From Bacteroidota bacterium (GTDB lineage: Bacteria > Bacteroidota > Bacteroidia > Chitinophagales > Chitinophagaceae): a stretch of DNA of 64,000 bases. Where the stretch lies: the NCBI GenBank assembly GCA_023386045.1, contig JAEWKK010000019.1, positions 518,226 through 582,225 on the forward strand. Direction: 5' to 3'. The position numbers and the translations under genes are program-made. Shown one piece after another: positions 27,788 through 36,626 of this stretch. The notes below the pieces were generated by a model. It was not told the DNA's origin and did no database searches. It saw only the letters and a program-made list of their open reading frames with translations. Every line of letters begins with the position of its first letter. The stretch's first letter is position 1.

Positions 27788-28370
27788 AAACTTGTTTTTG
27801 TTTTGCATCAAAAGATTCCTTCATTCTGTTTCTTCGGCGGCTGAATTGTCATTAGTAATTTTACGGGCTAACTAACGCTAAACCTATTTTTATTGCCGCT
27901 CATATTCTGCACTGCTGCCTGTCAAAAGCCATTCAGCAGCTGGTCTAAGGCATGGCAACGGCCACCATCCTTCGACCATCCTTCGATGATCCTTCGACCA
28001 TCTTTCGATGCTTTTACGATACTACTACCATTGAACTGGGAATGCAAGAGGAGAAATACGGCGTAAATAAACGTTTTCCCTATATGAAGTGAACACAAAA
28101 TAATACTTTATTCAGGCAGTTGCAAACCCGGACGAAGGCAAATAGGAATAATGATTCGCAAACAATAACTGCTTTAAAGGGCCTGGAAAATGAAAAGTCG
28201 AAATCGAAATAGAATTAGATTTCCTGAGTAGGCCTGAGCTTCATGATTTCACAACCTTGATTTATTAATACAAGCTCTGGAAAATTGTATCCTTTCTTAT
28301 GCATTTTTAGATGATCAGGATTCTCAGGCATGGTCTATGATCCATCTACCATTGACCATGGACCAAACTG
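27788..28370. other. Spacer with tandem 11-bp repeat
   Basis: No gene is seen in these ~580 bases. They contain four tandem 11-bp units at 27967-28010 and, near 28330-28370, CATGGTCTATGATCCATC / ACCATTGACCATGGACC-type palindromic sequence resembling that at 50,570-50,640. Confidence 0.5.
27967..28010. repeat. Four tandem 11-bp repeats
   Basis: Units ATCCTTCGACC, ATCCTTCGATG, ATCCTTCGACC, ATCTTTCGATG, alternating two variants. Non-coding. Confidence 0.8.
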
Positions 28371-29045
28371 CTAAAGACCCACCGGCGAGCATTTGATTTT
28401 TGAAATATCCTGATTCAGGTCTATCTGGTAGATCGTCTCATCTTCATCTTCGAACTTTTTGTCATTGTTCTTATCGTTTTGTATGGTAGCGATGATTGTC
28501 TTGCCATCTCTTGCCATTTTCCAGTTGGTCACACTCATTCCAACTGGTGTAATCTGTTTCAAAGATTCGCCGGTTTTTGTCGAAACATAGAGGTACACAG
28601 GATCGTCCTCATCCAGGATTCCATCCTTATTGTATTCATCTGTTCTGACTAAGTAAATCAGATGGTCGGACGACATGCCACTAAGCATTTTATTCGGTTC
28701 ATAATAACCATAATCAAACCTCACATATAACATAGTATTCTGCATGGGATACACAGCTACCAGGTCAGAGGGGAACATCTTTTTGATTTTCTTATCCTTT
28801 ATGCTGTGTATAAAAACGTTTGTCCAGAATTTGATCTGTCCATCATAACCTTCAAATTGATTTTTATTGTCAAAATTGTATTTAAGCTTATTTGATTTAT
28901 TTACCAGACTCCCAATAATAAAATAGTCTGAACTGTCTATCTGTAATGGGGGTGCATAATTGATTCCGTTGGAATATTTGACCTGGCCAAAAGAATAGAA
29001 TGTGCCTAATACAAGCAGCATGGCCAGGAATAGATGCTTTCTCAT
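28371..29045 (-). CDS. Secreted hypothetical protein with Asp-rich calcium-like segments
   Basis: Start chosen at the ATG complement 29043-29045 because it begins a signal peptide (MRKHLFLAMLLVLGTFYSFGQ); the frame extends eight codons further. The 224-aa protein has no known family that I can name. Two acidic stretches, NKDGILDEDDP and DKNNDKKFEDEDE, resemble Ca-binding loops such as EF-hand or dockerin-type D-x-D/N-x-D motifs. Probably periplasmic. The WKMARDGKTIIATIQND segment recalls beta-propeller/TolB-like repeats. Isolated gene. Confidence 0.65.
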   Translation of the reverse strand: MRKHLFLAMLLVLGTFYSFGQVKYSNGINYAPPLQIDSSDYFIIGSLVNKSNKLKYNFDNKNQFEGYDGQIKFWTNVFIHSIKDKKIKKMFPSDLVAVYPMQNTMLYVRFDYGYYEPNKMLSGMSSDHLIYLVRTDEYNKDGILDEDDPVYLYVSTKTGESLKQITPVGMSVTNWKMARDGKTIIATIQNDKNNDKKFEDEDETIYQIDLNQDISKIKCSPVGL

Positions 29046-29491
29046 AAATGCAATTTTAATTATATACAAGTTTAAGGAAAATATTTTGCTGCCGCAGAGA
29101 ATGTTTATGGACCATTGCCGGTAAGGCGGTAAAACGGTAAGTAATGTTTTTGTTTTGAATTAATGAACTCGGATTATAAACAAAGCTGCTTCTCCACAGA
29201 CCGTTAGAAAAAAGGAAGAGGAAATGTTCCAGCGCCTTTTCCCGTGGGCTGGTTTAATGAATTTTACTTCTATAAAGTTTGCCAGCGGGGAACAGCGCCT
29301 CCAGTGGTCTTGCATGGCACGCAGCATGAATATCTACCTAAGATGTCGAATAAAAAGTCTTTTCGCCGATGGCGATTTCGGGAGCGGAAAAGTATGATTA
29401 GAGGACATGTTGCGGATCGAAAATCGCGAAGCGATTCGCCGAAACAAATAATAAAATAAAAATCCATGAGGCAATCGCCTTGACTTTTTTG

Positions 29492-29519
29492 TTACTTTTT
29501 TTGTTAAGAAAAAAAGTAA
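29492..29519. repeat. Perfect AT-rich inverted repeat
   Basis: TTACTTTTTTT and AAAAAAAGTAA form an eleven-base stem round GTTAAG. I recall the same type of sequence in spacers of related genomes, so it may be a dispersed repeat. Confidence 0.6.
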
Positions 29520-29690
29520 GCAGTAACCGGGCAAGTAGGAAGACAGGAAAGTATTGCGGACGAGTCCCTCAGATATATGCTTTAGAAAAGAAACGATGGA
29601 GCAACACAATAGGATTTATTTTACAAGAAAATTTATGTCGACTTAGCGCCTATCTGAACTTCCCCGTTATCAAATAACAATAATTACCGC

Positions 29691-29775
29691 TTTACCGTTT
29701 TCCCGGCTATTCTTCCCATCTTCCCGGTTAACTTCCCCCAAAAACATAATTCCCATTTTACCGTTTTCCCAGCTA
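29691..29775. repeat. Direct repeat of 19 bp
   Basis: TTTACCGTTTTCCCGGCTA at 29691-29709 and the same with one change (A for G) at 29757-29775, in a CCC-rich spacer just before the glycosyltransferase gene; they could be regulator sites or slippage products. Confidence 0.7.
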
Positions 29776-29804
29776 AACCCCGCTATTGCCTTATTTTCGT
29801 CCCC

Positions 29805-31001
29805 ATGCCACGCGTACTTAGAATATTGAATCGCCTCGCAGTTGGAGGCCCCGTACTCAATGCCACCTACCTTACCCGGTATATGGCTCCCGAGTTCGAT
29901 ACTTTATTGGTGGTGGGTGAAAAAGAAGGCCATGAAAAAAGCGCTGAATACCTGGCCACACAACTGGGCATCCAGTACGTGACAATTAAAGGCATGGGTC
30001 GTTCCGTAAACCCTGCATCAGATTATATGGCTTACAGGGAACTGAAAAAGCTGATCAAGAGCTATCAGCCCGATATCGTACATACCCACGCGGCTAAACC
30101 TGGCGCCCTGGGCCGACTGGCCGCTGCTTCCATGAAAGTGCCTGCGATACTCCATACCTTTCATGGACATGTATTTCATTCCTATTTCAATTCGGCAAAA
30201 ACAAAATTCTTTATCAATACTGAAAGATACCTGGGCCGCCGCTCCGATGCCATCATCGCCATCAGTGAGCAACAGAAAAAAGAACTGGTAATGGATTTTA
30301 AAATCGCACCGGCTGATAAATTCAGGGTAGTGCCCCTGGGTTTTGACCTGGACAGATTCCGTACAAACCAGGAAAACAAAAGACAAAGCTTTCGGACAGA
30401 ATTCAGCCTGGATGAGGATACCATTGCCATTGGCATCATCGGCCGACTGGTACCTGTAAAAAATCATTACCTGTTTTTAAAGGCCATCAAACATGTGCTG
30501 GATCATACCAGTAAAAAAATCAAGGCCTTTATCATTGGTGATGGAGAAACAAGAGCCGATCTTGAAAATATCGCCCGCGAGGTTGGAATAAAATATACCA
30601 CGGAAAATGATGCGGAACATCCGCACCAGCTGGTCTTCACTTCCTGGAGAAGCGATGTGGATACCATCAATGCCGGACTGGATATTGTTTGTTTGACATC
30701 TTTTAATGAAGGAACACCCGTGAGTCTCATTGAAGCACAGGCAGCCAACAAGCCCATTGTATCCACACGTGTAGGTGGTATTGCTGATATTGTGGTAGAA
30801 GGAGAAACAGCCCTGCTGGCTGGTATCAATGAAACAGAAAAGTTCGGCCAGCACCTGCTTTCACTGGTGGAAGACGATGGGCTGAGAAATCAACTCGGAT
30901 CTAACAGTCATGAGCACGTGATGAATAAATTCAGCTACCAGCGGCTGGTAGATGATATGTCGCAATTGTATTTTGAATTGCTTGATAAAAAAAGGAAATG
31001 A
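29805..31001 (+). CDS. Glycosyltransferase family 4
   Basis: A 398-aa GT-B glycosyltransferase. The N-terminal domain starts RVLRILNRLAVGGPVLN, with DIVHTHAAKPGALGRLAA near residue 90, and the C-terminal domain has GIIGRLVPVKNH, IIGDGE and the E-x7-E donor-site motif in EGTPVSLIEAQAANKPIV. It transfers a nucleotide sugar, probably for capsule or exopolysaccharide. It overlaps the following CpsB-type phosphatase gene by four bases (ATGA), so the two are translationally coupled and probably both act in polysaccharide synthesis. Exact sugar unknown. Confidence 0.9.
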   Translation: MPRVLRILNRLAVGGPVLNATYLTRYMAPEFDTLLVVGEKEGHEKSAEYLATQLGIQYVTIKGMGRSVNPASDYMAYRELKKLIKSYQPDIVHTHAAKPGALGRLAAASMKVPAILHTFHGHVFHSYFNSAKTKFFINTERYLGRRSDAIIAISEQQKKELVMDFKIAPADKFRVVPLGFDLDRFRTNQENKRQSFRTEFSLDEDTIAIGIIGRLVPVKNHYLFLKAIKHVLDHTSKKIKAFIIGDGETRADLENIAREVGIKYTTENDAEHPHQLVFTSWRSDVDTINAGLDIVCLTSFNEGTPVSLIEAQAANKPIVSTRVGGIADIVVEGETALLAGINETEKFGQHLLSLVEDDGLRNQLGSNSHEHVMNKFSYQRLVDDMSQLYFELLDKKRK

Positions 31002-31729
31002 TGTTCTGGCATAAAAAAGCTTCAACTTCTGTAGACCTCAGCTGGCTGGTGGCCGACATGCATTCGCATCTTATCCCTGCTATTGATGATGGTGCACAGG
31101 ACATGACTGCATCCATTTCCATGATCAAAGGCCTGAAGGAACTGGGTTACCAGAAGCTCATTACCACGCCTCATATCTTGTGGGAGGTCTATCCCAATAC
31201 ACCGGAGATCATCACCAGTGGAATTGCAGAATTAAGAAAAACCATACAGGAACAAGGCATTGAAATGGATCTTCATGCCGCCGCCGAATATTTTATTGAT
31301 GATCATTTTGAAGACCAGCTGAGGACAAAAGCACCCCTGCTAACTTTGTCTGATAATCTTGTACTGGTGGAGTTTTCCATGATCACAAAACCAATGGACC
31401 TGCAGCAGGTGCTGTTCGACATGCAGTTACAGAATTACCAGCCTGTGCTGGCTCATCCCGAACGCTATATTTATCTTTCCCGTCATAAGGAGTTTTTCGA
31501 TGAACTGAAATCGGCAGGATGCTTTTTCCAGTTAAACCTGCTTTCGCTCACCGGTCATTACGGTACTTCGGTCCAGGAACTGGCAGATTACCTGGTCAAA
31601 AAAAACTATTATGATTATGCAGGTACGGATATGCACCACCTGAAACACCTGGCTGGCTTGCAAAAATTACCTGCTGTTGCTTTGAAAAGACTCAGGGATT
31701 CGGGAACCATTAAAAATCATTTATTGTAA
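30998..31729 (+). CDS. CpsB/YwqE-type PHP-domain tyrosine phosphatase
   Basis: A 243-aa metal-dependent phosphatase of the PHP family: DMHSHLIPAIDDGAQD (HxH and Asp ligands) near residue 20, TTPH at about 53-56, EYF.. near 88, PVLAHPERY near 146, and GTDMHHL near 213. In CpsB, these residues bind the metals that dephosphorylate tyrosines on the capsule-export kinase. No partner Wzc-type kinase is in the window. It is coupled to the glycosyltransferase by a four-base overlap. Confidence 0.9.
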   Translation: MMFWHKKASTSVDLSWLVADMHSHLIPAIDDGAQDMTASISMIKGLKELGYQKLITTPHILWEVYPNTPEIITSGIAELRKTIQEQGIEMDLHAAAEYFIDDHFEDQLRTKAPLLTLSDNLVLVEFSMITKPMDLQQVLFDMQLQNYQPVLAHPERYIYLSRHKEFFDELKSAGCFFQLNLLSLTGHYGTSVQELADYLVKKNYYDYAGTDMHHLKHLAGLQKLPAVALKRLRDSGTIKNHLL

Positions 31730-31765
31730 ACTCAACCAATTGAAGTTTAATTTGTACTAACTGCA

Positions 31766-32644
31766 ATGGATTTTACAATCAGGGAACTGGAGTCATTATC
31801 TGGAATTAAAGCCCATACCATCCGCATATGGGAGCAGCGCTATTCGTTTTTGAAGCCATCAAGAACACAGACCAATATCCGCCGATACAGTAATGAAGAA
31901 CTCAAGACCCTTCTCACCGTAGCACTTCTCAATAAATTTGGTTACAAGATCTCGCACATCGACCAGATGCCGCAGCTACAAAGGCACGAAGCCGTTATGC
32001 AGTTGCAGCAGACCGAAGCCATGAACGAAAATATCGTCAATGAAATGCTTGGCTTCATGATCGATCTCAAAAGCATGGAGTTTGAGGATCTGCTTAATCA
32101 ATACATCCATCAGCATGGAATTGAAAAGACTATCAGTGAGATCATTTTTCATTTCCTGGAAAAAGTTGGACTGCTTTGGCAAACCAATCGCATCATACCG
32201 CTACAGGAACATATTGTTTCAAACATCATCAGGCAAAAACTGGTGAGTGCTATTGAAAGACTTCCTTTTGTTAAGGAAACCTCACCTCTTTTTGTACTCT
32301 TTCTTCCCGAAAGTGAACACCATGAAATGGGTTTACTTTTTGTGTATTATCTCCTTCGCAAAAATGGTATCCCCGTCATTTATCTTGGTGCCAATGTGCC
32401 GCTGAAAGACATCAGGTACCTGCTTGAAATAAAAACTCCGGCATATCTCTACCTCCACCTGACCTCTTTCCCGCGACAGCAAAACTTCCAGAAATTCCTT
32501 GCCTCCCTTAGTGGTTATGCTGGACAGTCAAAAGTTCTTATTTCCGGCAGTACGGTGGAAGGCTTCAAAAAGCCGCTTCCTGATAATGTAAGTGTCCTGC
32601 CTACCATGAGCTCCGTTGTGAGCTTCCTGAACTCCCTTTCCTGA
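31766..32644 (+). CDS. CarH-like MerR regulator with cobalamin-binding C-terminus
   Basis: A 292-aa regulator. Residues 1-70 are a MerR DNA-binding domain (MDFTIRELESLSGIKAHTIR, IWEQRYSFLKPSR). The middle is a helical cap like the B12-binding cap, with the W-x9-EH motif at W138...E148-H149. A Rossmann-like domain follows with E184-x-H186-xx-G189, the E/DxHxxG motif whose His ligates cobalt in CarA/CarH. These proteins repress carotenoid genes in the dark using adenosylcobalamin and release DNA in light. The position, immediately before the sigma factor and crt operon, fits. B12 binding is inferred from motifs. Confidence 0.85.
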   Translation: MDFTIRELESLSGIKAHTIRIWEQRYSFLKPSRTQTNIRRYSNEELKTLLTVALLNKFGYKISHIDQMPQLQRHEAVMQLQQTEAMNENIVNEMLGFMIDLKSMEFEDLLNQYIHQHGIEKTISEIIFHFLEKVGLLWQTNRIIPLQEHIVSNIIRQKLVSAIERLPFVKETSPLFVLFLPESEHHEMGLLFVYYLLRKNGIPVIYLGANVPLKDIRYLLEIKTPAYLYLHLTSFPRQQNFQKFLASLSGYAGQSKVLISGSTVEGFKKPLPDNVSVLPTMSSVVSFLNSLS

Positions 32645-32671
32645 TTGTCATTTTTTTGTTTAATTATTTTA

Positions 32672-32724
32672 TTTGTTTTTATAAACAAACTATTGTTTAA
32701 CTTCGATGTATTAAAACATAAACA
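32672..32724 (+). promoter_or_regulatory. Candidate CarH operator and promoter of the sigma-crt operon
   Basis: An inverted repeat TTTGTTT-TTAT-AAACAAA (32672-32689) and further TGTTTA half-sites (32657-32662, 32694-32699, TAAACA at 32719-32724) crowd the 82-base gap before the sigma factor. TTTG at 32672 and TAACTTCG at 32698 approximate the Bacteroidota -33 TTTG / -7 TAnnTTTG promoter with 22 bases between. A repressor on the palindrome would block it. Confidence 0.45.
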
Positions 32725-32726
32725 AA

Positions 32727-33206
32727 ATGAGCATTCAGGAGTTTAATAGTTTGGTTATCAATAATGCAGACGAGTTAAAGCCCTTCGCCATTTCGCTCAC
32801 AAAAGACCACGAAGCCGCCAAAGACCTCTGCCAGGAGACCTTATACAAAGCCTTTGCCTACCGGGAAAACTACCAGCCCGGCACCAATATCAAGGCCTGG
32901 CTGTATACCATCATGCGGAATATATTTATCAATGAGTACCGCAGGAACGGGCGTAAGAAACTTGTGATGGAAACGGTAAAGCAGCAAACAGAAACTCATG
33001 GACTGTCGGCAGAATTGAATGCCAGGATCAAAGAAATCAATCAGGCCATCTACCAATTACCAGTTATCTTTAAAACAGCTTGTCTCCTTTACCTGCAGGG
33101 TTATAAATATCACGAGATAGCATTTGCACTGAACGAACCCCTGGGAACCATCAAGAGCCGCATCCACTTTGCCCGGAAAATCTTACAAAAACAAATTGAA
33201 CGTTGA
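32727..33206 (+). CDS. ECF-type RNA polymerase sigma factor
   Basis: A 159-aa sigma-70 family protein of extracytoplasmic function type. Region 2 (AKDLCQETLYKAFAYRENYQ, IKAWLYTIMRNIFINEYRRN) and region 4 (GYKYHEIAFALNEPLGTIKS-type helix-turn-helix) are both present; ECF proteins lack regions 1 and 3. Its stop overlaps the TTG start of crtI by four bases, so it is the first gene of the crt operon. There is no adjacent anti-sigma factor; control is likely through the CarH-like regulator upstream. Confidence 0.9.
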   Translation: MSIQEFNSLVINNADELKPFAISLTKDHEAAKDLCQETLYKAFAYRENYQPGTNIKAWLYTIMRNIFINEYRRNGRKKLVMETVKQQTETHGLSAELNARIKEINQAIYQLPVIFKTACLLYLQGYKYHEIAFALNEPLGTIKSRIHFARKILQKQIER

Positions 33207-34678
33207 AGAAAAAAGTCATCATAATAGGGGCAGGTTTTGCCGGCTTGTCAGCTGCAGCCTTCATGGCCAAAGCAGGTTGGGAGGTAAGGGTCATTGAAAA
33301 AAATGAAACTGCCGGAGGACGGGCACGTCAGCTGAATGCGGAAGGCTTCAGTTTTGATATGGGTCCCAGCTGGTACTGGATGCCTGATGTATTTGAAAGG
33401 TTTTTCGCGCAGTTTGGTAAAAATGTATCGGATTATTATTCACTCGTGCGGCTGGATCCTTCCTACCGCATCTATTGGGAATCAGGAAGCACAGACATAC
33501 CAGCCAATTACGAAGAGCTCAAAGCCCTGTTTGAAAAAATAGAAAAAGGAAGTGCTGCCAAACTGGATCATTACCTGAAGGAAGCTTTCATCAAATACCG
33601 GATCGGCATACAGGACCTGGTTTACAAACCTGGTCAGTCCATCACCGAATTCCTTGACTGGAATGTGGTGAAGAATGTATTCAGGCTGGATGTATTTACT
33701 TCCATTAAATCACATGTTGCCCGTCATTTTAAAAATCCGAGGCTGCAACAGTTGATGGAATTTCCGGTTTTGTTTTTAGGTGCCCTACCTGGAAACACAC
33801 CTGCCCTATATAGTTTGATGAATTATGCCGATATCGTTGGAGGCACCTGGTATCCTGATGGCGGTATGTACAGCGTAGTCACAGCCATGCAGAAACTGGC
33901 AGAAGAAATGGGCGTGCAGTTTTCCTTCAATGAAAGCGTTGAAGAAATGATGGTTGATCGTAAGCAGGTCAAAAAAATAAGGACTGATAAAAACGAGTAT
34001 ACAGCCGATGTGGTGATCAGTGGCGCGGATTATCATTTCACAGAATCTTCCCTGTTGCCGGCAGATTCACGCAGCTACAAAGAAAATTACTGGGATAAAA
34101 AAGTACTGGCGCCTTCCTGCCTGATGTATTATGTAGGGCTGAATAAAAAGCTCGATAATGTATTACATCACTCCTTATTCTTTGATGTGGCCTTTGACAA
34201 GCATGCCAATGAAATTTATGAAGATCCACAGTGGCCTGGTGAACCATTGTTTTATTTAAGTGTTTCCTCTAAAACCGATATAAATGCAGCGCCGGAAGGT
34301 TGTGAAAACCTGGTGTTGCTGATCCCGGTGGCGTCAGGGCTCGATAATGATGATGAACAACTAAGAGAACATTATTTCAGGAAGATCATTAAAAGATTGG
34401 AAAGGCATACAGGACAGTCGATCTCTGACGCCATCATTTTCAAAAAAACCTATTCTGTTTCCGACTTCAAAAGCGATTATAATTCGTACAAAGGCAATGC
34501 ATATGGCCTGGCCAATACATTGACACAGACAGCCATCCTGCGGCCTTCCTGCCGGAGTAAAAAGCTTGACAACCTTTTTTATACAGGACAATTTACTGTT
34601 CCTGGTCCGGGAGTGCCGCCAAGCCTGATCAGTGGTGAGGTGGTTTCAAAACAAGTACTGAAATACTTTAACGCATAA
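33203..34678 (+). CDS. crtI: Phytoene desaturase CrtI
   Basis: A 491-aa FAD-dependent desaturase that converts phytoene to lycopene. The dinucleotide-binding motif GAGFAGLSAA lies at residues 8-17, and the C-terminal flavin-binding signature is FYTGQFTVPGPGVPPSLISG. Start: the TTG at 33203 is used because the protein then begins KKKVIIIGAG just before the Rossmann motif; no ATG lies close enough. The TTGA overlap with the sigma gene suggests translational coupling. It is followed by crtB after three bases. Confidence 0.95.
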   Translation: MKKKVIIIGAGFAGLSAAAFMAKAGWEVRVIEKNETAGGRARQLNAEGFSFDMGPSWYWMPDVFERFFAQFGKNVSDYYSLVRLDPSYRIYWESGSTDIPANYEELKALFEKIEKGSAAKLDHYLKEAFIKYRIGIQDLVYKPGQSITEFLDWNVVKNVFRLDVFTSIKSHVARHFKNPRLQQLMEFPVLFLGALPGNTPALYSLMNYADIVGGTWYPDGGMYSVVTAMQKLAEEMGVQFSFNESVEEMMVDRKQVKKIRTDKNEYTADVVISGADYHFTESSLLPADSRSYKENYWDKKVLAPSCLMYYVGLNKKLDNVLHHSLFFDVAFDKHANEIYEDPQWPGEPLFYLSVSSKTDINAAPEGCENLVLLIPVASGLDNDDEQLREHYFRKIIKRLERHTGQSISDAIIFKKTYSVSDFKSDYNSYKGNAYGLANTLTQTAILRPSCRSKKLDNLFYTGQFTVPGPGVPPSLISGEVVSKQVLKYFNA

Positions 34679-34681
34679 TTT

Positions 34682-35521
34682 ATGACGATCGGATTATTTC
34701 ATAAGGTCAGCCAGGAGTGCAGCAAGGTAGTAACAGTACATTACAGTACCTCGTTCTCTTCTGCCATTAAATTATTGCACAGGGATCTGCGCACACCCAT
34801 CTTCAACATTTATGGACTGGTAAGATTTGCAGATGAGATCGTGGATACATTTCATGGGCATGACAAACAGCTGCTGCTTGAAGCTTTTAAAAAAGACTGC
34901 TTTGATGCCATTGAAAAAAAGATCAGCCTGAATCCTGTTCTGAATAGTTTTCAGCAGACCGTAAATCATTATGGCATCGACCATGAACTGATTCATGCAT
35001 TCTTTCGAAGTATGGAGTCAGACCTTACTCAATATAAATATGACCGCCAGGGTTATGACGAATACATTTATGGCTCCGCAGAAGTAGTGGGACTGATGTG
35101 CCTTTATGTTTTTTGTGAAGGAGATAAAATACTCTACGAAAAACTGAAAGGATCTGCAAGAGCGCTGGGAGCAGCATTTCAGAAGGTCAATTTCCTGCGT
35201 GATATCCAGTCGGATTTTAATGATCTTTCGCGGGTTTATTTTCCGGGTTGTGATTTTCACAATTTCACCGAAAGAGATAAGCAAGAGATCGAGCATGATA
35301 TTGAACAGGATTTCAGGAATGCATTTGATGGTATCATTCAGCTGCCAATGAAAGCAAGATTTGGCGTATACGTAGCCTACAAATATTATTATTCACTGTT
35401 TCAAAAGATCAAAAGCATACATCCAAGACATATTCTGCAAAAAAGGATCAGGATCCCGAATTATCATAAAGCCTATATCGTATTCAGGGCAAGTGTCAAA
35501 AATGGTTTACGTTTGATCTGA
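34682..35521 (+). CDS. crtB: Phytoene synthase CrtB
   Basis: A 279-aa trans-isoprenyl transferase that joins two GGPP to phytoene. The two aspartate-rich motifs that bind Mg are seen: RFADEIVD near residue 50 and FLRDIQSDFNDLSRVYFP near residue 170. The ATG at 34682 lies three bases after the crtI stop, and its stop shares one base with idi. No GGPP synthase (crtE) is present in the window, so the substrate comes from elsewhere in the genome. Confidence 0.95.
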   Translation: MTIGLFHKVSQECSKVVTVHYSTSFSSAIKLLHRDLRTPIFNIYGLVRFADEIVDTFHGHDKQLLLEAFKKDCFDAIEKKISLNPVLNSFQQTVNHYGIDHELIHAFFRSMESDLTQYKYDRQGYDEYIYGSAEVVGLMCLYVFCEGDKILYEKLKGSARALGAAFQKVNFLRDIQSDFNDLSRVYFPGCDFHNFTERDKQEIEHDIEQDFRNAFDGIIQLPMKARFGVYVAYKYYYSLFQKIKSIHPRHILQKRIRIPNYHKAYIVFRASVKNGLRLI

Positions 35522-36063
35522 TGAAAGAAATGGTTATACTGGTGGATGAGAATGATCAGGAACAGGGCCTGATGGAGAAACTGGAAGCACACCAGAAAGG
35601 TTTGCTGCACCGGGCCTTCAGTGTTTTTATTTTCGACAACAAGGGCAGGATGTTGTTGCAGCAACGCGCCGAAGGCAAATACCATGGAGGACTGTTGTGG
35701 ACGAATGCCTGCTGCAGTCATCCGCTGCCTGGTGAAAATGTTGAAGCTGCTGCAAGAAGAAGACTGAGGGAAGAGATGGGATTTATTACAGACCTGGAAA
35801 AAGTTTTTGCATTCACCTATCGTGCTGAAGTTGAGAACCAGCTGGTTGAACATGAATACGATCATGTTTTTGCAGGAGTGTATGAAGGTGAAATGAAGCC
35901 GGATCCGAAAGAGGTGGCTGATACGCGTTATTATGAAATGGAATCCATCAGAACGAAATTGGAAAAAGAGCCTGAGTTATTTACCACCTGGTTCAGGATC
36001 GCTTTTTCACAAGTGGAAAAATTTTGGCGTGAAAAATATGGAGCAGAGGAAATGAAATGGTGA
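35521..36063 (+). CDS. idi: Isopentenyl-diphosphate isomerase, type 1
   Basis: A 180-aa Nudix-fold enzyme that interconverts IPP and DMAPP. It has the type 1 active-site Cys motif NACCSHPLPGE near residue 61 and the RRRLREEMGF Nudix-like helix near 79, plus the EHEYDHVFAG segment with the second catalytic Glu. ATG is coupled to crtB by one base; its 3' end overlaps crtZ by seven bases. Supplying C5 units inside the crt operon is common in Bacteroidota. Confidence 0.93.
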   Translation: MKEMVILVDENDQEQGLMEKLEAHQKGLLHRAFSVFIFDNKGRMLLQQRAEGKYHGGLLWTNACCSHPLPGENVEAAARRRLREEMGFITDLEKVFAFTYRAEVENQLVEHEYDHVFAGVYEGEMKPDPKEVADTRYYEMESIRTKLEKEPELFTTWFRIAFSQVEKFWREKYGAEEMKW

Positions 36064-36560
36064 CAATATATTTTATACTGGTTTTACTTGCTACTTTCCT
36101 TTTAATGGAAGGTGTGACCTGGCTGACGCATCGTTATGTCATGCATGGTTTTCTTTGGTATTTGCATAAGGATCACCACCAGAAAGAACCAGGTTTCTTT
36201 GAAAAGAACGACTGGTTCTTTGTGATCTTCGCTGTTCCCAGCATGTGCCTGATTGGATATGGTACTTACAATGGCGTATGGTGGATGCAGGCTGTTGGCT
36301 TTGGTATCATGGCTTATGGTGCTGCTTATTTTATTGTGCACGATGTGATCATTCACCAGCGATTCAAATGGTTCAGCCGTAGCAACAGCACCTATGTTCG
36401 TGCCATCAGGTGGGCGCATAAGATGCATCACAAACACCTCGACCGCTATCAGGGCGAAAGCTTCGGTATGTTGATGGTACATAAAAAGTATTGGGAAAAA
36501 GTTCGTCGCGACAGGAAGCTGATGGCCGGAAAGAAAGTAGGCTATGCTCCGGAAGGTTAA
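36057..36560 (+). CDS. crtZ: Beta-carotene hydroxylase CrtZ
   Basis: A 167-aa membrane di-iron hydroxylase that adds 3-hydroxyls to beta-ionone rings to give zeaxanthin. It has the histidine boxes of the fatty-acid-hydroxylase fold: HRYVMHG, HKDHH, HDVIIHQ and HKMHHKH. Four hydrophobic segments surround them. It starts inside idi (ATGG at 36057) and precedes crtY. Confidence 0.93.
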   Translation: MVTIYFILVLLATFLLMEGVTWLTHRYVMHGFLWYLHKDHHQKEPGFFEKNDWFFVIFAVPSMCLIGYGTYNGVWWMQAVGFGIMAYGAAYFIVHDVIIHQRFKWFSRSNSTYVRAIRWAHKMHHKHLDRYQGESFGMLMVHKKYWEKVRRDRKLMAGKKVGYAPEG

Positions 36561-36626
36561 AACAATCCTGCAAAGCTTACCCGGAATATTATCTTTAAGA
36601 AGCATTTCTCTTAATTCCCTTGCAGC

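Larger units (their letters stand above)
29046..29804. other. Repeat-rich intergenic region
   Basis: About 760 bases without a credible gene; the frames here on both strands are spurious readings of repeats. It contains the long AT hairpin at 29492-29519 in a setting typical of dispersed Chitinophagaceae intergenic elements, and two copies of a 19-bp sequence at 29691-29709 and 29757-29775. Confidence 0.55.

Noticed and set aside
27960..28015. CRISPR-like array
   Set aside because: Four contiguous 11-bp units without spacers form a simple tandem repeat; no cas gene is near.
29244..29677. Frames on both strands in the 29 kb spacer
   Set aside because: Readings of the long AT inverted repeat and neighbouring repeat sequence rather than genes.
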